Source of the DNA: G020354085 sp964482055
GTDB taxonomy: Bacteria; Pseudomonadota; Gammaproteobacteria; Acidiferrobacterales; Sulfurifustaceae
DNA: 39,774 nucleotides
Direction of reading: 5' to 3'
Assembly: GCA_964482055.1 (NCBI GenBank)
Contig: CAYZVX010000016.1
Location: 1-39,774, forward strand
Shown here: piece after piece, positions 29,903-37,871 of the stretch
How positions within the stretch are numbered: position 1 is the stretch's first letter
Layout: each line of letters begins with the position of its first letter
Notes under the pieces: model-generated
Database searches by the model: none
What the model was told of the DNA's origin: nothing
Seen by the model: only the letters and a program-made list of their open reading frames with translations
Position numbers and translations under genes: made by a program

Positions 29903-30583
29903 ATGAGCGCGAGCCAGCCCGGGTCCGATTCCACCGCGCCGACCGCCGTGAGCGGCGCAACGCCGGCGCGCCTGTCGTTTCCATTCGAAGAGGCGAGGTT
30001 TCCGTGGCTGTCGATGCTGCTCGAGGCGTATCACACGACCGATCGGGGAGTGGTCGAGGGCATCCGCCGCGCGCAGGCGCAAGGGCGGCGGCTCGCCTGC
30101 GGGCGCGGTTGGGCGGCGTGTTGCCGCTCGCACACGACCATTCCGGTCTACCCGCTCGAGCTGATCGGCATGACCTGGTACGCAGCCGAGCAAGTGCGGG
30201 GGCCGGTGCGCGAGCGCCTCAAGCAGCAGTTGCGTGAGTACCGCGCCCGGCCGGCCTGCCCGTTCCTCATCGACGAGACCTGCGCCATCCATCCGATGCG
30301 GCCGATGGCCTGCCGGCAATTCAACGTCTTCGACCGCGTCTGCGCCGAGGGCGAGGATGCGTACTACACGCGCCGTGGCGACGTCATGACGCCGATCAAG
30401 CGGTTTGCCGATGACGCCTTCTATACCGTGCTGCCGTTCTATGGCGTGCGCAAGCGCAGCGGGCGGCGCCGTGCGGTCAAGGAGGGGCGCATCCACGCCC
30501 TCGCGCGGGTACTGCGCGAGCTCTACTGGGCAAGCGTCGCCGGCAAGATGGACGAATTCGATCGCCATCGATCGGGCGAATAA
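29903..30583 (+). CDS. YkgJ-type cysteine-cluster protein
   Basis: 226 aa from ATG 29903. Conserved Cys residues occur in the pattern of the YkgJ (putative zinc- or iron-binding) family: LACGRGWAACCRSHTTIPVY (C...CC) and CPFLIDETCAIHPMRPMACRQFNVF. Its long N- and C-terminal parts are unusual for the short YkgJ proteins. It is cytoplasmic, with no signal peptide. The function of the family is unresolved; metal-cluster or zinc binding is inferred from the Cys pattern. The PlsB-like acyltransferase gene follows 51 bp downstream, and a second, typical YkgJ gene lies beyond it on the other strand. Confidence 0.82.
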   Translation: MSASQPGSDSTAPTAVSGATPARLSFPFEEARFPWLSMLLEAYHTTDRGVVEGIRRAQAQGRRLACGRGWAACCRSHTTIPVYPLELIGMTWYAAEQVRGPVRERLKQQLREYRARPACPFLIDETCAIHPMRPMACRQFNVFDRVCAEGEDAYYTRRGDVMTPIKRFADDAFYTVLPFYGVRKRSGRRRAVKEGRIHALARVLRELYWASVAGKMDEFDRHRSGE

Positions 30584-30634
30584 TCCCAGCGTGTTCGGCG
30601 CGCCGCCGGCGCACACAGGAACGAGGACTGTCCC

Positions 30635-32056
30635 GTGGGCTACGTAACGCTGCCGCTGTGGCTGTTCGTGGTGATGCTCGGGCTCGCCGCCTGGGCCGCG
30701 CTCGAGCGCTTGCTGATCCCGAGCGTGCGCTGGTTTCTGCGCGGGCGCATCAACCGCGTGATCGACGAGGTCAACACCCGCCTCAACATCAGCATCCGCC
30801 CGTTTCAGCTCACCAAGCGCCAGGTGCTCATTGACCGGCTCACCTATGACCCGAAAGTGATCGAGGCGATGCAGGCCCACGCCCAGGCCCGCGGCATGCC
30901 GCGCGAGGTGGCGCAGGCCGAGGTGATCCGCTACGCGCACGAGATCGTGCCGGCGTTCAACGCCTACCTGTACTTTCGCATCGGCTACTGGCTCGCCAGC
31001 CGCCTGGCGCGCCTGCTCTACCGGGTGCGCGTCGGCTTCGCCGACAGTGACCGCCTGGGCGGCATCGATCCGCAGGCGACCGTGGTGTTCGTGATGAATC
31101 ACCGCTCCAACATGGACTACGTGCTCGCCGCGTTCCTGGCCGCGGAGCAGACCGCGCTCTCCTACGCCGTGGGCGAGTGGGCGCGCATCTGGCCGCTCAC
31201 GCAGCTGATCCGCGCCATGGGTGCGTTCTTCGTGCGCCGCGAGTCGAACAACCCGCTCTATCGGCGCGTGCTCGAGCGCTACGTGCACATGGCGACCCAG
31301 GAGGGCGTGTGCCAGGCGGTATTCCCGGAGGGCGGATTGAGCCGCGACGGCCGGCTGCGCGATCCCAAGCTCGGCATGCTCGACTACATGCTGCGCGGCT
31401 TCGATCCCGAAGGCCCGCGCGACATCGTCTTCGTGCCGGTCGGCATCAACTACGACCGGGTGCTCGAGGATCGCAGCCTGGTGCGCCGCCTCGACCCGCA
31501 GGCGCCGCGCCGCTCGCGCTGGTTCGTGATCCGCACCACCCTCGGCTTCATCGGCCGCAACCTCGGGCTCATGCTGCGCTCACGCTGGCATCGCTTCGGC
31601 TACGCCTGCGTGAACTTCGGCCACCCGGTCTCGGCGCGCGCCTACTGCGCCGCGCACTCGGTGAGCTTCGCACGGCTGCCGGCCGACAAACGCTTCGTGG
31701 AAGTCGAGCGGCTCGCCAGGCGGCTGATGGCCAAGGTCGCGCAAGCCATTCCGGTCCTGCCGATCCCGGTGCTGGCGGCGGTTGTGCTCGATGCGCCGGC
31801 GCCGGGACTGAGCTGGGCCGAGCTCCGGACCCGCGCCGAGGAGGTGGTTGGCCGCCTCGAGGGCCGCGGCCGGCTGGCGGTGCCCGCTCGCGCCCGCGAG
31901 CACGCGCTCGCGGCGGCGCTCAACATGCTCGTGCTACGGCACCTGGTGCTGGAGGACGATGGCGCCTACCGGGCGGCGCCGGACGCGCTCGATGTGCTGC
32001 GCTACTACGCGAACTCGCTGACCGATGCGGCGCCGGTCGGCGCACCGCCAGGCTGA
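30635..32056 (+). CDS. PlsB-like glycerol-3-phosphate acyltransferase family protein
   Basis: 473 aa from a GTG preceded by a purine-rich AGGAACGAGG. A membrane segment at the N-terminus (LPLWLFVVMLGLAAWAALERLL) precedes an acyltransferase domain. Block I is NHRSNMDYVLAAF (the H-x4-D catalytic motif), block II MGAFFVRRESNNPLY, block III FPEGGLSRDGRL and block IV IVFVPVGINYDRV. These resemble the PlsB/GPAT group more than PlsC, but the protein is far shorter than PlsB (about 800 aa). It probably acylates glycerol-3-phosphate or a related alcohol in membrane lipid synthesis. Acyl donor and substrate are not determined by sequence. Confidence 0.85.
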   Translation: MGYVTLPLWLFVVMLGLAAWAALERLLIPSVRWFLRGRINRVIDEVNTRLNISIRPFQLTKRQVLIDRLTYDPKVIEAMQAHAQARGMPREVAQAEVIRYAHEIVPAFNAYLYFRIGYWLASRLARLLYRVRVGFADSDRLGGIDPQATVVFVMNHRSNMDYVLAAFLAAEQTALSYAVGEWARIWPLTQLIRAMGAFFVRRESNNPLYRRVLERYVHMATQEGVCQAVFPEGGLSRDGRLRDPKLGMLDYMLRGFDPEGPRDIVFVPVGINYDRVLEDRSLVRRLDPQAPRRSRWFVIRTTLGFIGRNLGLMLRSRWHRFGYACVNFGHPVSARAYCAAHSVSFARLPADKRFVEVERLARRLMAKVAQAIPVLPIPVLAAVVLDAPAPGLSWAELRTRAEEVVGRLEGRGRLAVPARAREHALAAALNMLVLRHLVLEDDGAYRAAPDALDVLRYYANSLTDAAPVGAPPG

Positions 32057-32128
32057 GCGGCCCGGCGGCAGCGCCTAAAAGGCACGCGCCGCGTCCAGGT
32101 TGCGCACCGGCGCGGGCAAGGTCGTCAG

Positions 32129-32530
32129 CTAACGCTTGAGAGCCCGTTCAATACGCGCCAGCGGCACGACCGGGCCGCGCCCGATTCCCTCGCAGCGACG
32201 CCGCTCGAGGCGCCAGGCATACCCATGCCCCACCAGCTCCGGCCAGAACGGGTAGGTACGGCACTGGCGCGGGCGCGCCGCATAGATGCGGCAGCGGTTG
32301 GCGCCGTCCAGGAATACGCACCGGCCCCCGGGCATCTTGAGGCTCTCGGTCTCATCGTCGTAGCGAAACACGTAGCGGCGGCGAAACCATGGCCAGGACA
32401 CGCCCAGATGCCGCTGGATGCGGCGCTGCTCGGGGCGCGTGACCTCGACGACATAGTTGCCGCCCGGGCCGGTGCAGCAGTGGCCGCAGCCGGTGCAGGC
32501 GAAGCGCAGCGGATGACGCCGGAAGTACAT
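32129..32530 (-). CDS. YkgJ family cysteine-cluster protein
   Basis: 133 aa from ATG 32530. Typical YkgJ layout: RFACTGCGHCCTGPGGNYVV at the N-terminus, then CVFLDGANRCRIYAARPRQC and RTYPFWPELV. The eight or so Cys residues probably bind zinc or an iron-sulfur cluster; function of the family is unknown. It is shorter and more canonical than the YkgJ-type protein at 29903. It is convergent with the acyltransferase gene, with a 72-bp spacer containing a small GCCT-AAA-AGGC hairpin (32073-32083) but no U tract. Confidence 0.88.
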   Translation of the reverse strand: MYFRRHPLRFACTGCGHCCTGPGGNYVVEVTRPEQRRIQRHLGVSWPWFRRRYVFRYDDETESLKMPGGRCVFLDGANRCRIYAARPRQCRTYPFWPELVGHGYAWRLERRRCEGIGRGPVVPLARIERALKR

Positions 32531-32539
32531 GCGGCCGGC

Positions 32540-32568
32540 ATTATAGGCGCGGGCCGCCGGTCGCAGAA
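32540..32568 (-). promoter_or_regulatory. candidate promoter of the small YkgJ gene (TTCTGC-17-TATAAT)
   Basis: A perfect TATAAT (32545-32540, minus strand) has a weak TTCTGC (32568-32563) 17 bases upstream. The -10 ends nine bases before the ATG at 32530, so the leader would be only two or three nucleotides: nearly leaderless. Confidence 0.45.
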
Positions 32569-32633
32569 AACGCCGGCGCCGTACCGGTGGTGACCGCCCC
32601 GGCGACCAGGGCGGCTGACGGCCGCGGGGCCGG

Positions 32634-32858
32634 CTACTGCACGGTCTGCTGCGGCATCGCGATCTGTTCGCCGACCATGCGCAGCAGCTTGGCGACCGTG
32701 AGATCCTCAGGAATCTGCTGAATGTTCGAGAACCAGACGTCCTCGATACGGTAGCCCTTCTTCGCGCGTTCCTCGGTCAACAGGGGCACCCCGATGAATA
32801 CGCCACGCTGGCCGTTTTCCAGATCAACCGCAATCAGTTGCAGTGACACGTTTTTCAT
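32634..32858 (-). CDS. small protein of unknown function (74 aa)
   Basis: 74 aa from ATG 32858 with a good Shine-Dalgarno (GAGGA, six bases upstream). Sequence begins MKNVSLQLIAVDLENGQRGV and ends MVGEQIAMPQQTVQ. It has no Cys, signal or membrane span. The alternation of hydrophobic and polar residues in the first half suggests a small beta-sheet, and the C-terminal LTVAKLLRMVGEQI a helix. I do not recognise the family. It has its own promoter-like elements and a hairpin in its leader, which supports it being a real, regulated gene. Confidence 0.68.
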   Translation of the reverse strand: MKNVSLQLIAVDLENGQRGVFIGVPLLTEERAKKGYRIEDVWFSNIQQIPEDLTVAKLLRMVGEQIAMPQQTVQ

Positions 32859-32885
32859 GTTCGTCCTCGGGCCCGCCGGGTTGGG

Positions 32886-32903
32886 GGCGGGCTCGTGCCC
32901 GCC
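32886..32903 (-). promoter_or_regulatory. stem-loop in the leader of the 74-aa gene
   Basis: GGCGGGC-ACGA-GCCCGCC on the minus strand, a perfect 7-bp stem with a 4-base loop, positioned from about three nt after the predicted transcription start to 28 nt before the ATG. A 5'-terminal hairpin of this kind could stabilise the mRNA or regulate expression. Confidence 0.5.
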
Positions 32904-32912
32904 GCTATTCGG

Positions 32913-32941
32913 TTTATCGGCAGCCGGTGCGCGGAAGTGAA
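32913..32941 (-). promoter_or_regulatory. candidate promoter of the 74-aa gene (TTCACT-17-GATAAA)
   Basis: TTCACT (32941-32936) and GATAAA (32918-32913) on the minus strand are separated by 17 bases, each matching consensus at 4 of 6. The predicted start near 32906 lies directly before the leader hairpin, giving a leader of about 48 nt that includes the GAGGA ribosome site. Confidence 0.42.
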
Positions 32942-33008
32942 GGGCAGCGGCCGCTCGCCAAACCCCTGTTAACGAGCGTGGAATTCCGGCGAAAAACCAG
33001 GGCTGTGG

Positions 33009-33014
33009 TAGATT
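33009..33014 (+). promoter_or_regulatory. candidate -10 element (TAGATT) abutting the DUF488 start
   Basis: TAGATT is followed by six bases and then ATG 33021, the exact spacing for a transcript starting at the A of the start codon. No Shine-Dalgarno precedes the ATG. No clear -35. Confidence 0.35.
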
Positions 33015-33020
33015 TGCGCC

Positions 33021-33575
33021 ATGTCGGCGCCCCTGACCCTTTATGCCATCGGCCACAGTGACCGCCCGCTCCACGAGCTCATTGCCATCCTGCGCGCCGC
33101 CGATGTGGCAACCCTCATCGATGTGCGCGCCCAGCCCCGCTCGCCGCGGCATCCGCAGTTCAACGACACGAGCCTGCGCGCGGCCTGCGAGGCGGTCGGG
33201 ATGAGCTACCACTGGGCGGGGCGACAACTGGGCGGACATCGTCCGGGGCGCAGCGATTCGCGGCACGTGGCACTGAAGGATGCGGGGCTGCGCAGTTATG
33301 CCGACTACATCGACACGCCCGAGTTCCAGAAGGGCGCCGCGGCGTTAGTGAAGCTCGCGAGTCGCGCGCCGGCGGCGATCCTGTGCGCCGAACGCGACCC
33401 CGCACATTGCCACCGTTCGCTGATTGCCGACTACCTGACGCTGCAGGGGGTGCGCGTCGTGCATCTGCTTGCCCCGGGCGTCAGCTGCGAGCACCTGCTG
33501 AGCCCGCACGCCCGGCGCGAGTCGGCCGACCTCGTCTATGACCGTAGCGCCACGGCGCCGTTGCCGCTGGGGTGA
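33021..33575 (+). CDS. DUF488 family protein
   Basis: 184 aa from ATG 33021. DUF488 hallmarks: TLYAIGHSDRPLHELIAIL at the N-terminus, LIDVRAQPRSPRHPQFN, SYHWAGRQLGGHR, YADYIDTPEF and the Cys/His motif ILCAERDPAHCHRSLIADYL. The conserved Cys, Glu and His pattern suggests an enzyme or metal-binding protein. The biochemical role is unknown to me. It is followed after three bases by the exported methyltransferase gene, so these two are almost certainly one transcript. The transcript seems leaderless. Confidence 0.92.
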   Translation: MSAPLTLYAIGHSDRPLHELIAILRAADVATLIDVRAQPRSPRHPQFNDTSLRAACEAVGMSYHWAGRQLGGHRPGRSDSRHVALKDAGLRSYADYIDTPEFQKGAAALVKLASRAPAAILCAERDPAHCHRSLIADYLTLQGVRVVHLLAPGVSCEHLLSPHARRESADLVYDRSATAPLPLG

Positions 33576-33578
33576 GCC

Positions 33579-34283
33579 ATGCCCCAATTGAACGCGATCC
33601 TTCGCTACGCCGGGTCCGCTGGCCTGCTGGCCGCCATCGCGCTGCTGGCGTGCGGCAGTGCCGCGGCCGAAACATCCGTCGCACCCGGCATCAACCGCCA
33701 TTACGAGAACGCCGACTACCAGCAGTGGGTCGGCACCTTCGAGCGCGCCGGCCGCGAGGTCTATGACAAGCGCGCCGAGATCGTGGCCGCCGCGCAGGTG
33801 AGGCCGGGGATGGTCGTGGCCGACGTCGGAGCCGGCACCGGGCTGTTCACGCGCTTGTTCGCGCGCGAGGTCGGGCCGACCGGGCGCGTCTACGCAGTGG
33901 ACATCTCGCCCGAGTTCGTCACGAACACGGTGCGCACGGCGCGCGCCGAGCAGTTGAGCAATGTCGAGGGCGTGATCAATACCCCGACCGACGTGAAGCT
34001 CGCGCCGCAGTCGATTGACCTCGCCTTTGTCTGCGATACCTACCATCATTTCGAGTTCCCGCAGTCGATGCTCGCCTCGCTGCACCGCGCGTTGCGCCCC
34101 GGGGGCCGGCTGGTCGTGATCGACTATGAGAAGGCGGCCGGCCGCAGCTCCTCCTGGGTGATGGACCACGTGCGTGCCGACAAGGCCACCGTAATACGCG
34201 AGATCGAGGCGGCCGGCTTTCGGTTCCTCGGTGAAGAGCGGCTGCTCCAGGTCAACTATTTCCTGCGTTTCGTTCGTATCTGA
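33579..34283 (+). CDS. predicted exported class I SAM-dependent methyltransferase
   Basis: 234 aa from ATG 33579, three bases after the DUF488 stop. The N-terminus (YAGSAGLLAAIALLACGSAAAE) is a signal peptide; LLAC also fits a lipobox, so the protein may be a lipoprotein. The rest is a normal methyltransferase: VADVGAGTGLFTRLFAREVG (motif I), YAVDISPEFV (motif II), SIDLAFVCDTYHHFEFP and LRPGGRLVVIDYEK. A SAM-binding enzyme outside the cytoplasm is puzzling since SAM is not known to be abundant there; the N-terminus might instead anchor it to the inner face of the membrane. Substrate unknown. Next gene is msrA after 32 bp. Confidence 0.85.
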   Translation: MPQLNAILRYAGSAGLLAAIALLACGSAAAETSVAPGINRHYENADYQQWVGTFERAGREVYDKRAEIVAAAQVRPGMVVADVGAGTGLFTRLFAREVGPTGRVYAVDISPEFVTNTVRTARAEQLSNVEGVINTPTDVKLAPQSIDLAFVCDTYHHFEFPQSMLASLHRALRPGGRLVVIDYEKAAGRSSSWVMDHVRADKATVIREIEAAGFRFLGEERLLQVNYFLRFVRI

Positions 34284-34315
34284 GAGGCCCTTCGCGCCAC
34301 GGAGTTTGGGTATCC

Positions 34316-34945
34316 ATGTTTCGCAAGAGCGCACAGATGCCGAGGCCCGAGGAGGCCCTGCCCGGTCGCAGCACCGCCATGCCCGTGCCGGATCGGCATT
34401 TGGTCAACGGCAACCGCATGACCCCGCCGTTCCCGGACGGCATGGCGCTCGCCATGTTCGGCATGGGCTGTTTCTGGGGCGCGGAGCGAAAGTTCTGGGA
34501 GCTGCCGGGCGTCTACTCGACGCAGGTCGGCTACGCCGGCGGCTTTACGCCCAACCCGACCTACCGCGAGGTGTGCAGCGGCATGACCGGGCACAACGAG
34601 GTGGTGCGCGTCGTGTTCGACCCGAAGCACATCACCTACGCGCAATTGCTCAAGGTGTTCTGGGAGGCCCATGACCCGACCCAGGGCATGCGCCAGGGCA
34701 ACGATGTCGGAACCCAGTATCGCTCGGCTATCTACTACTATGATGCGGCGCAGCAGGCCGCCGCCGAGGCATCACGCGCCGCCTACCAGGCGGCGCTGGC
34801 GGCAGCGGGCTACGGGCCGATCACGACCGAGATACAGGCTGTACCGCAGTTCTACTACGCCGAGGATTATCACCAACAGTATCTCGCCAAGAATCCGGGC
34901 GGCTACTGTGGTCTGGGCGGCACCGGGGTGAGCTGTCCCGGATAG
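34316..34945 (+). CDS. msrA: peptide methionine sulfoxide reductase A
   Basis: 209 aa from ATG 34316, the long E. coli-like form. The N-terminus EEALPGRSTAMPVPDRHLVNG matches the conserved extension of that subgroup. The catalytic motif MGCFWGAERKFW carries the nucleophilic Cys, followed by GVYSTQVGYAGGFTPNPTYREV, HDPTQGMRQGNDVGTQYRS, and the C-terminal EDYHQQYLAKNPGGYCGLGG with the probable resolving Cys. It repairs oxidised Met (S-sulfoxide) in proteins and free Met. No signal peptide. It sits 32 bp downstream of the exported methyltransferase gene and may be co-transcribed. Confidence 0.96.
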   Translation: MFRKSAQMPRPEEALPGRSTAMPVPDRHLVNGNRMTPPFPDGMALAMFGMGCFWGAERKFWELPGVYSTQVGYAGGFTPNPTYREVCSGMTGHNEVVRVVFDPKHITYAQLLKVFWEAHDPTQGMRQGNDVGTQYRSAIYYYDAAQQAAAEASRAAYQAALAAAGYGPITTEIQAVPQFYYAEDYHQQYLAKNPGGYCGLGGTGVSCPG

Positions 34946-35011
34946 GCGGGCACAGCGCGGCGCCGGACGGGAGTTCCGCGCCGCGATCCTTCCTGCCCAC
35001 TCAGAATCTTC

Positions 35012-35017
35012 TACTAT
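35012..35017 (+). promoter_or_regulatory. candidate -10 element (TACTAT) upstream of the PAS-GGDEF-EAL gene
   Basis: Within the 242-bp spacer after msrA the only A/T-rich stretch is AGAATCTTCTACTATGCTAAAGG. TACTAT fits -10 at 5 of 6 positions, with a poor TTCCTG 16 bases upstream. A start near 35024 would give a long leader of about 164 nt before 35188, room for leader regulation. I see no known riboswitch. Confidence 0.32.
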
Positions 35018-35187
35018 GCTAAAGGATACCGTTGACCGGCACCGCCGGGCGCCGGCCGGCGGTTGTGTGGTGCCGGCCACCACCGGCGGCGGCGGCCGAC
35101 GCATGCAATCGTCGGAGTGAACTCGGAAAAAACAGGGTCTGGATCACGGGCCGCGCCCCAGGCCGGCTCAAGGAAGCAGCGCGCGTG

Positions 35188-37785
35188 ATGGCTTCATGGC
35201 GGCGAACTTGGCGGCTGGCAATTGAGCCGCTCCCCGCGGTAACGGATGTCGAGCAGCGCCGGCAGTCGCGCCTGCTCGCGGCGCTGCTGCTCGTGCTGAT
35301 GGGCGGCGGTACGCTGTCGCTCATCGCACAGCTCGCTATCGTTCCGCGCAATGCCTTGAGCATCGCATTGCACGTCAGCGCCCTGATTCTGCTGCTGCCG
35401 GCCTACTGGCTGGCCCGTCAGGGCCGCTACCCGGCGGGCGCGGGCGTTACCGCGGCCACCACCACAGCGGCCTGCCTCGGCGTCATCGTGGTCAACCCGG
35501 CGGACCCGGTCGTGTATTCCTATCTGCTCGTGCCGGTCATCCTCGCGAGCGTGTTCTTTGCCTGGCGCCAGGCAGTGGTGGCGGTCGGCGTGATCGTCGC
35601 GCTTACGCTACTGCTCACGCTCGCGCGCGCCAGTGCGGATCCCGGGGGCGTCGTGGCGGGCGCCGAGCTGCTCGCGCTGGTGATGCTTGCCGCGCTCACG
35701 TTGCTGGCCGCCTGGCAGCGCGACCGCGTGGAAGACGCCCGGCAGGCACGCCTGCGCCAGAACGAGGAGAACCTGCGTTCCCTGGCCGCCAATGCCAACG
35801 ACGGTATTGTCGTGATCGTCGGTGATCGCACGGTGTTCGCCAATCAGCGCGCCGCCGAGCTGCTGGGCTACGGCGTGCAAGAGCTGCTCAGCCGGCCGGT
35901 GCAGGAGCTTGTCCCGGCCGGCGAGCGCGCGCGGATCAGCGCCTGGCTACAGGAATGCCTGGCCGGCCGCGACGCCGGCGTGGGTGAGGCGAACCTGCTG
36001 GCGCGCGACGGTCAGCCGGTAGCCGTCGAGCTCACCGCCGCCCGCACCGTGTGGCAGGACCAGGTGGCGGCGTTGCTGTCGGTGCGCGACGTGCGCCAGC
36101 GCCGGCGCGCCGAGCAGCAGATGCGCAAGCTCTCCCATGCCATCGAGCAGGCCGCCGACGCGGTCATGATCACCGATCGGCAGGGCATCATCGAGTACGT
36201 CAACCCCGCCTTCGAGGAGGTGACCGGCTTCAGCGCCGCGGAGGCGCTCGGCAAGAAGCCGAGCATCCTCAATTCCGGCCGCCAAGATGCGGAGTTCTAC
36301 CAGGACCTGTGGCGCACGATACTCGCCGGCGGCGTATTTACCGACGTGTTCATCAACAAGCGCAAGGACGGCGCCCTGTACTACGAGGAAAAGACCATCG
36401 CGCCCTTGAAGGACGACAGCGGGCGCGTCACGCACTTCGTCTCGACCGGGCGCGACATCTCCGAGCGCATGGCCGCGCAGGAACGCCTGCAATACCTGGC
36501 GCAGCACGATGTGCTCACCGGCCTGCCGAACCGTGCGCTGTTCCTCGACCGCCTGCAACAGGCGCTCGCCCGGGCACGCTGGCACGACCGGTGCGTGGCC
36601 GTGATGTTCATCGATCTCGACCGCTTCAAGCACATCAACGACAGCCTCGGCCATCACATCGGCGACCGCCTGCTGATCGAGTTGGGCGGGCGCCTTGAGT
36701 ACAACCTGCGCGACGGCGACACGGTGGCGCACTTCGGCGGTGATGAATTCGTCATCCTGCTCGCCGACCTTGCCTCCGAGCACGACGTGCCGCCGATCGC
36801 CCGCAAGACGCTCGGCACGCTCGAGCAGCCGTTCGTCATCGACAGCCGCGAGCTCTACGTCACCGGCAGCATCGGCGTGAGCCTCTACCCGAACGATGGC
36901 GCCGATCCGATCACGCTGCTCAAGAACGCCGACGCTGCCATGTACCGCGCCAAGGACCGCGGCAAGAACAATTTCCAGTTCTACTCCGCGGAGCTGTCGG
37001 CCAAGGCCTTCGAGCGTCTCGATGTCGAAACGCGCCTGCGCCGGGCGCTCGACCGCGGCGAGTTTCTATTGCACTACCAGCCGATCGTGGATCTCGAGCG
37101 CGGCCGCATCTGTGGTGTCGAGGCGCTGCTGCGCTGGCAGCATCCGGACCTCGGTCTGGTCGCCCCCGCCGATTTCATTCCGGTGCTGGAGGAGACCGGC
37201 CTGATCGTGCCGGTCGGCGAGTGGGTGCTGCACACCGCCTGCAGTCAGGCGCGCCGCTGGCAGGGGGCGGGGCTTGAATGGCCGCTGCGCATGGCGGTCA
37301 ACCTGTCAGGACGCCAGTTCCGCGATGGCAGCCTGGTGCGTTCGGTCGATCAGATTCTCAAGGACACCGGCATGAATCCGAAGAGCCTCGAGCTCGAGAT
37401 CACCGAGAGCGTGCTGATGCACAGCCACGACGGCTCCGAGGAGGTGCTCGATCTGCTGCACGCGCGCGGTGTGCGGCTCGCGATCGACGATTTCGGCACC
37501 GGGTATTCGTCGCTCAGTTACCTCAAACGCTTTCCCCTGCACGCGCTCAAGATCGACCGCTCGTTCGTGCGCGACGTGGCCACCGATGCGGAAGACGCCT
37601 CCATCGTGCGCGCGACCATCGCCATGGCGCGCAGCCTCAGGCTCGATGTCGTGGCCGAAGGTCTGGAGAGCCCGGAGCAGCTCAAGGTGGTGCGCGACGC
37701 CGGTTGCCAGGAGGCGCAGGGATTCTACTTTGCCCACCCGCTGCCGGCCGACAAGGTGGTCTGGGATCGCGCGGTTACGAACTGA
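35188..37785 (+). CDS. membrane PAS-PAS-GGDEF-EAL cyclic di-GMP protein
   Basis: 865 aa from ATG 35188; a GTG one codon earlier is better spaced to AAGGAA. The frame is open to 35032 but that part is Pro/Arg-rich without homology. Six membrane segments (about residues 30-175) form a MASE-like sensor. Two PAS domains follow (about 200-315 and 320-440, the second with ITDRQGIIEYVNPAFEEVTG). Then comes GGDEF with VAHFGGDEFVILLADL and a fully canonical EAL domain: VEALLRWQHPDLGL, MAVNLSGRQF, LELEITESVLM, AIDDFGTGYSSLSYLKRFPL, LKIDRSFVRD, VVAEGLESPEQL. Both synthesis and breakdown of c-di-GMP are possible. The ligands of the sensor are unknown. It is paralogous in its catalytic half to the protein at 11710-14592. 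Confidence 0.93.
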   Translation: MASWRRTWRLAIEPLPAVTDVEQRRQSRLLAALLLVLMGGGTLSLIAQLAIVPRNALSIALHVSALILLLPAYWLARQGRYPAGAGVTAATTTAACLGVIVVNPADPVVYSYLLVPVILASVFFAWRQAVVAVGVIVALTLLLTLARASADPGGVVAGAELLALVMLAALTLLAAWQRDRVEDARQARLRQNEENLRSLAANANDGIVVIVGDRTVFANQRAAELLGYGVQELLSRPVQELVPAGERARISAWLQECLAGRDAGVGEANLLARDGQPVAVELTAARTVWQDQVAALLSVRDVRQRRRAEQQMRKLSHAIEQAADAVMITDRQGIIEYVNPAFEEVTGFSAAEALGKKPSILNSGRQDAEFYQDLWRTILAGGVFTDVFINKRKDGALYYEEKTIAPLKDDSGRVTHFVSTGRDISERMAAQERLQYLAQHDVLTGLPNRALFLDRLQQALARARWHDRCVAVMFIDLDRFKHINDSLGHHIGDRLLIELGGRLEYNLRDGDTVAHFGGDEFVILLADLASEHDVPPIARKTLGTLEQPFVIDSRELYVTGSIGVSLYPNDGADPITLLKNADAAMYRAKDRGKNNFQFYSAELSAKAFERLDVETRLRRALDRGEFLLHYQPIVDLERGRICGVEALLRWQHPDLGLVAPADFIPVLEETGLIVPVGEWVLHTACSQARRWQGAGLEWPLRMAVNLSGRQFRDGSLVRSVDQILKDTGMNPKSLELEITESVLMHSHDGSEEVLDLLHARGVRLAIDDFGTGYSSLSYLKRFPLHALKIDRSFVRDVATDAEDASIVRATIAMARSLRLDVVAEGLESPEQLKVVRDAGCQEAQGFYFAHPLPADKVVWDRAVTN

Positions 37786-37833
37786 CCTGTCCTGGGCTTG
37801 CGCGGTGCGTGCCGCTCCTCCTGGCCGCGCGCC

Positions 37834-37850
37834 GCGGCTATCATAGCCGC
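37834..37850. promoter_or_regulatory. perfect palindrome GCGGCTA-TCA-TAGCCGC between GGDEF-EAL and CNT genes
   Basis: A 7-bp perfect inverted repeat with a 3-base centre, 49 bp after the GGDEF-EAL stop and 22 bp before the GTG of the transporter gene. Its centre contains TATCAT, a possible -10 for the transporter. It could thus be an operator overlapping a promoter or a hairpin ending the upstream transcript; no U tract follows. Confidence 0.45.
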
Positions 37851-37871
37851 ATCTCGTTGCGAGGAACGTTC

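Noticed and set aside
32073..32083. GCCT-AAA-AGGC hairpin as terminator of the acyltransferase gene
   Set aside because: The stem is only four base pairs and no U tract follows.
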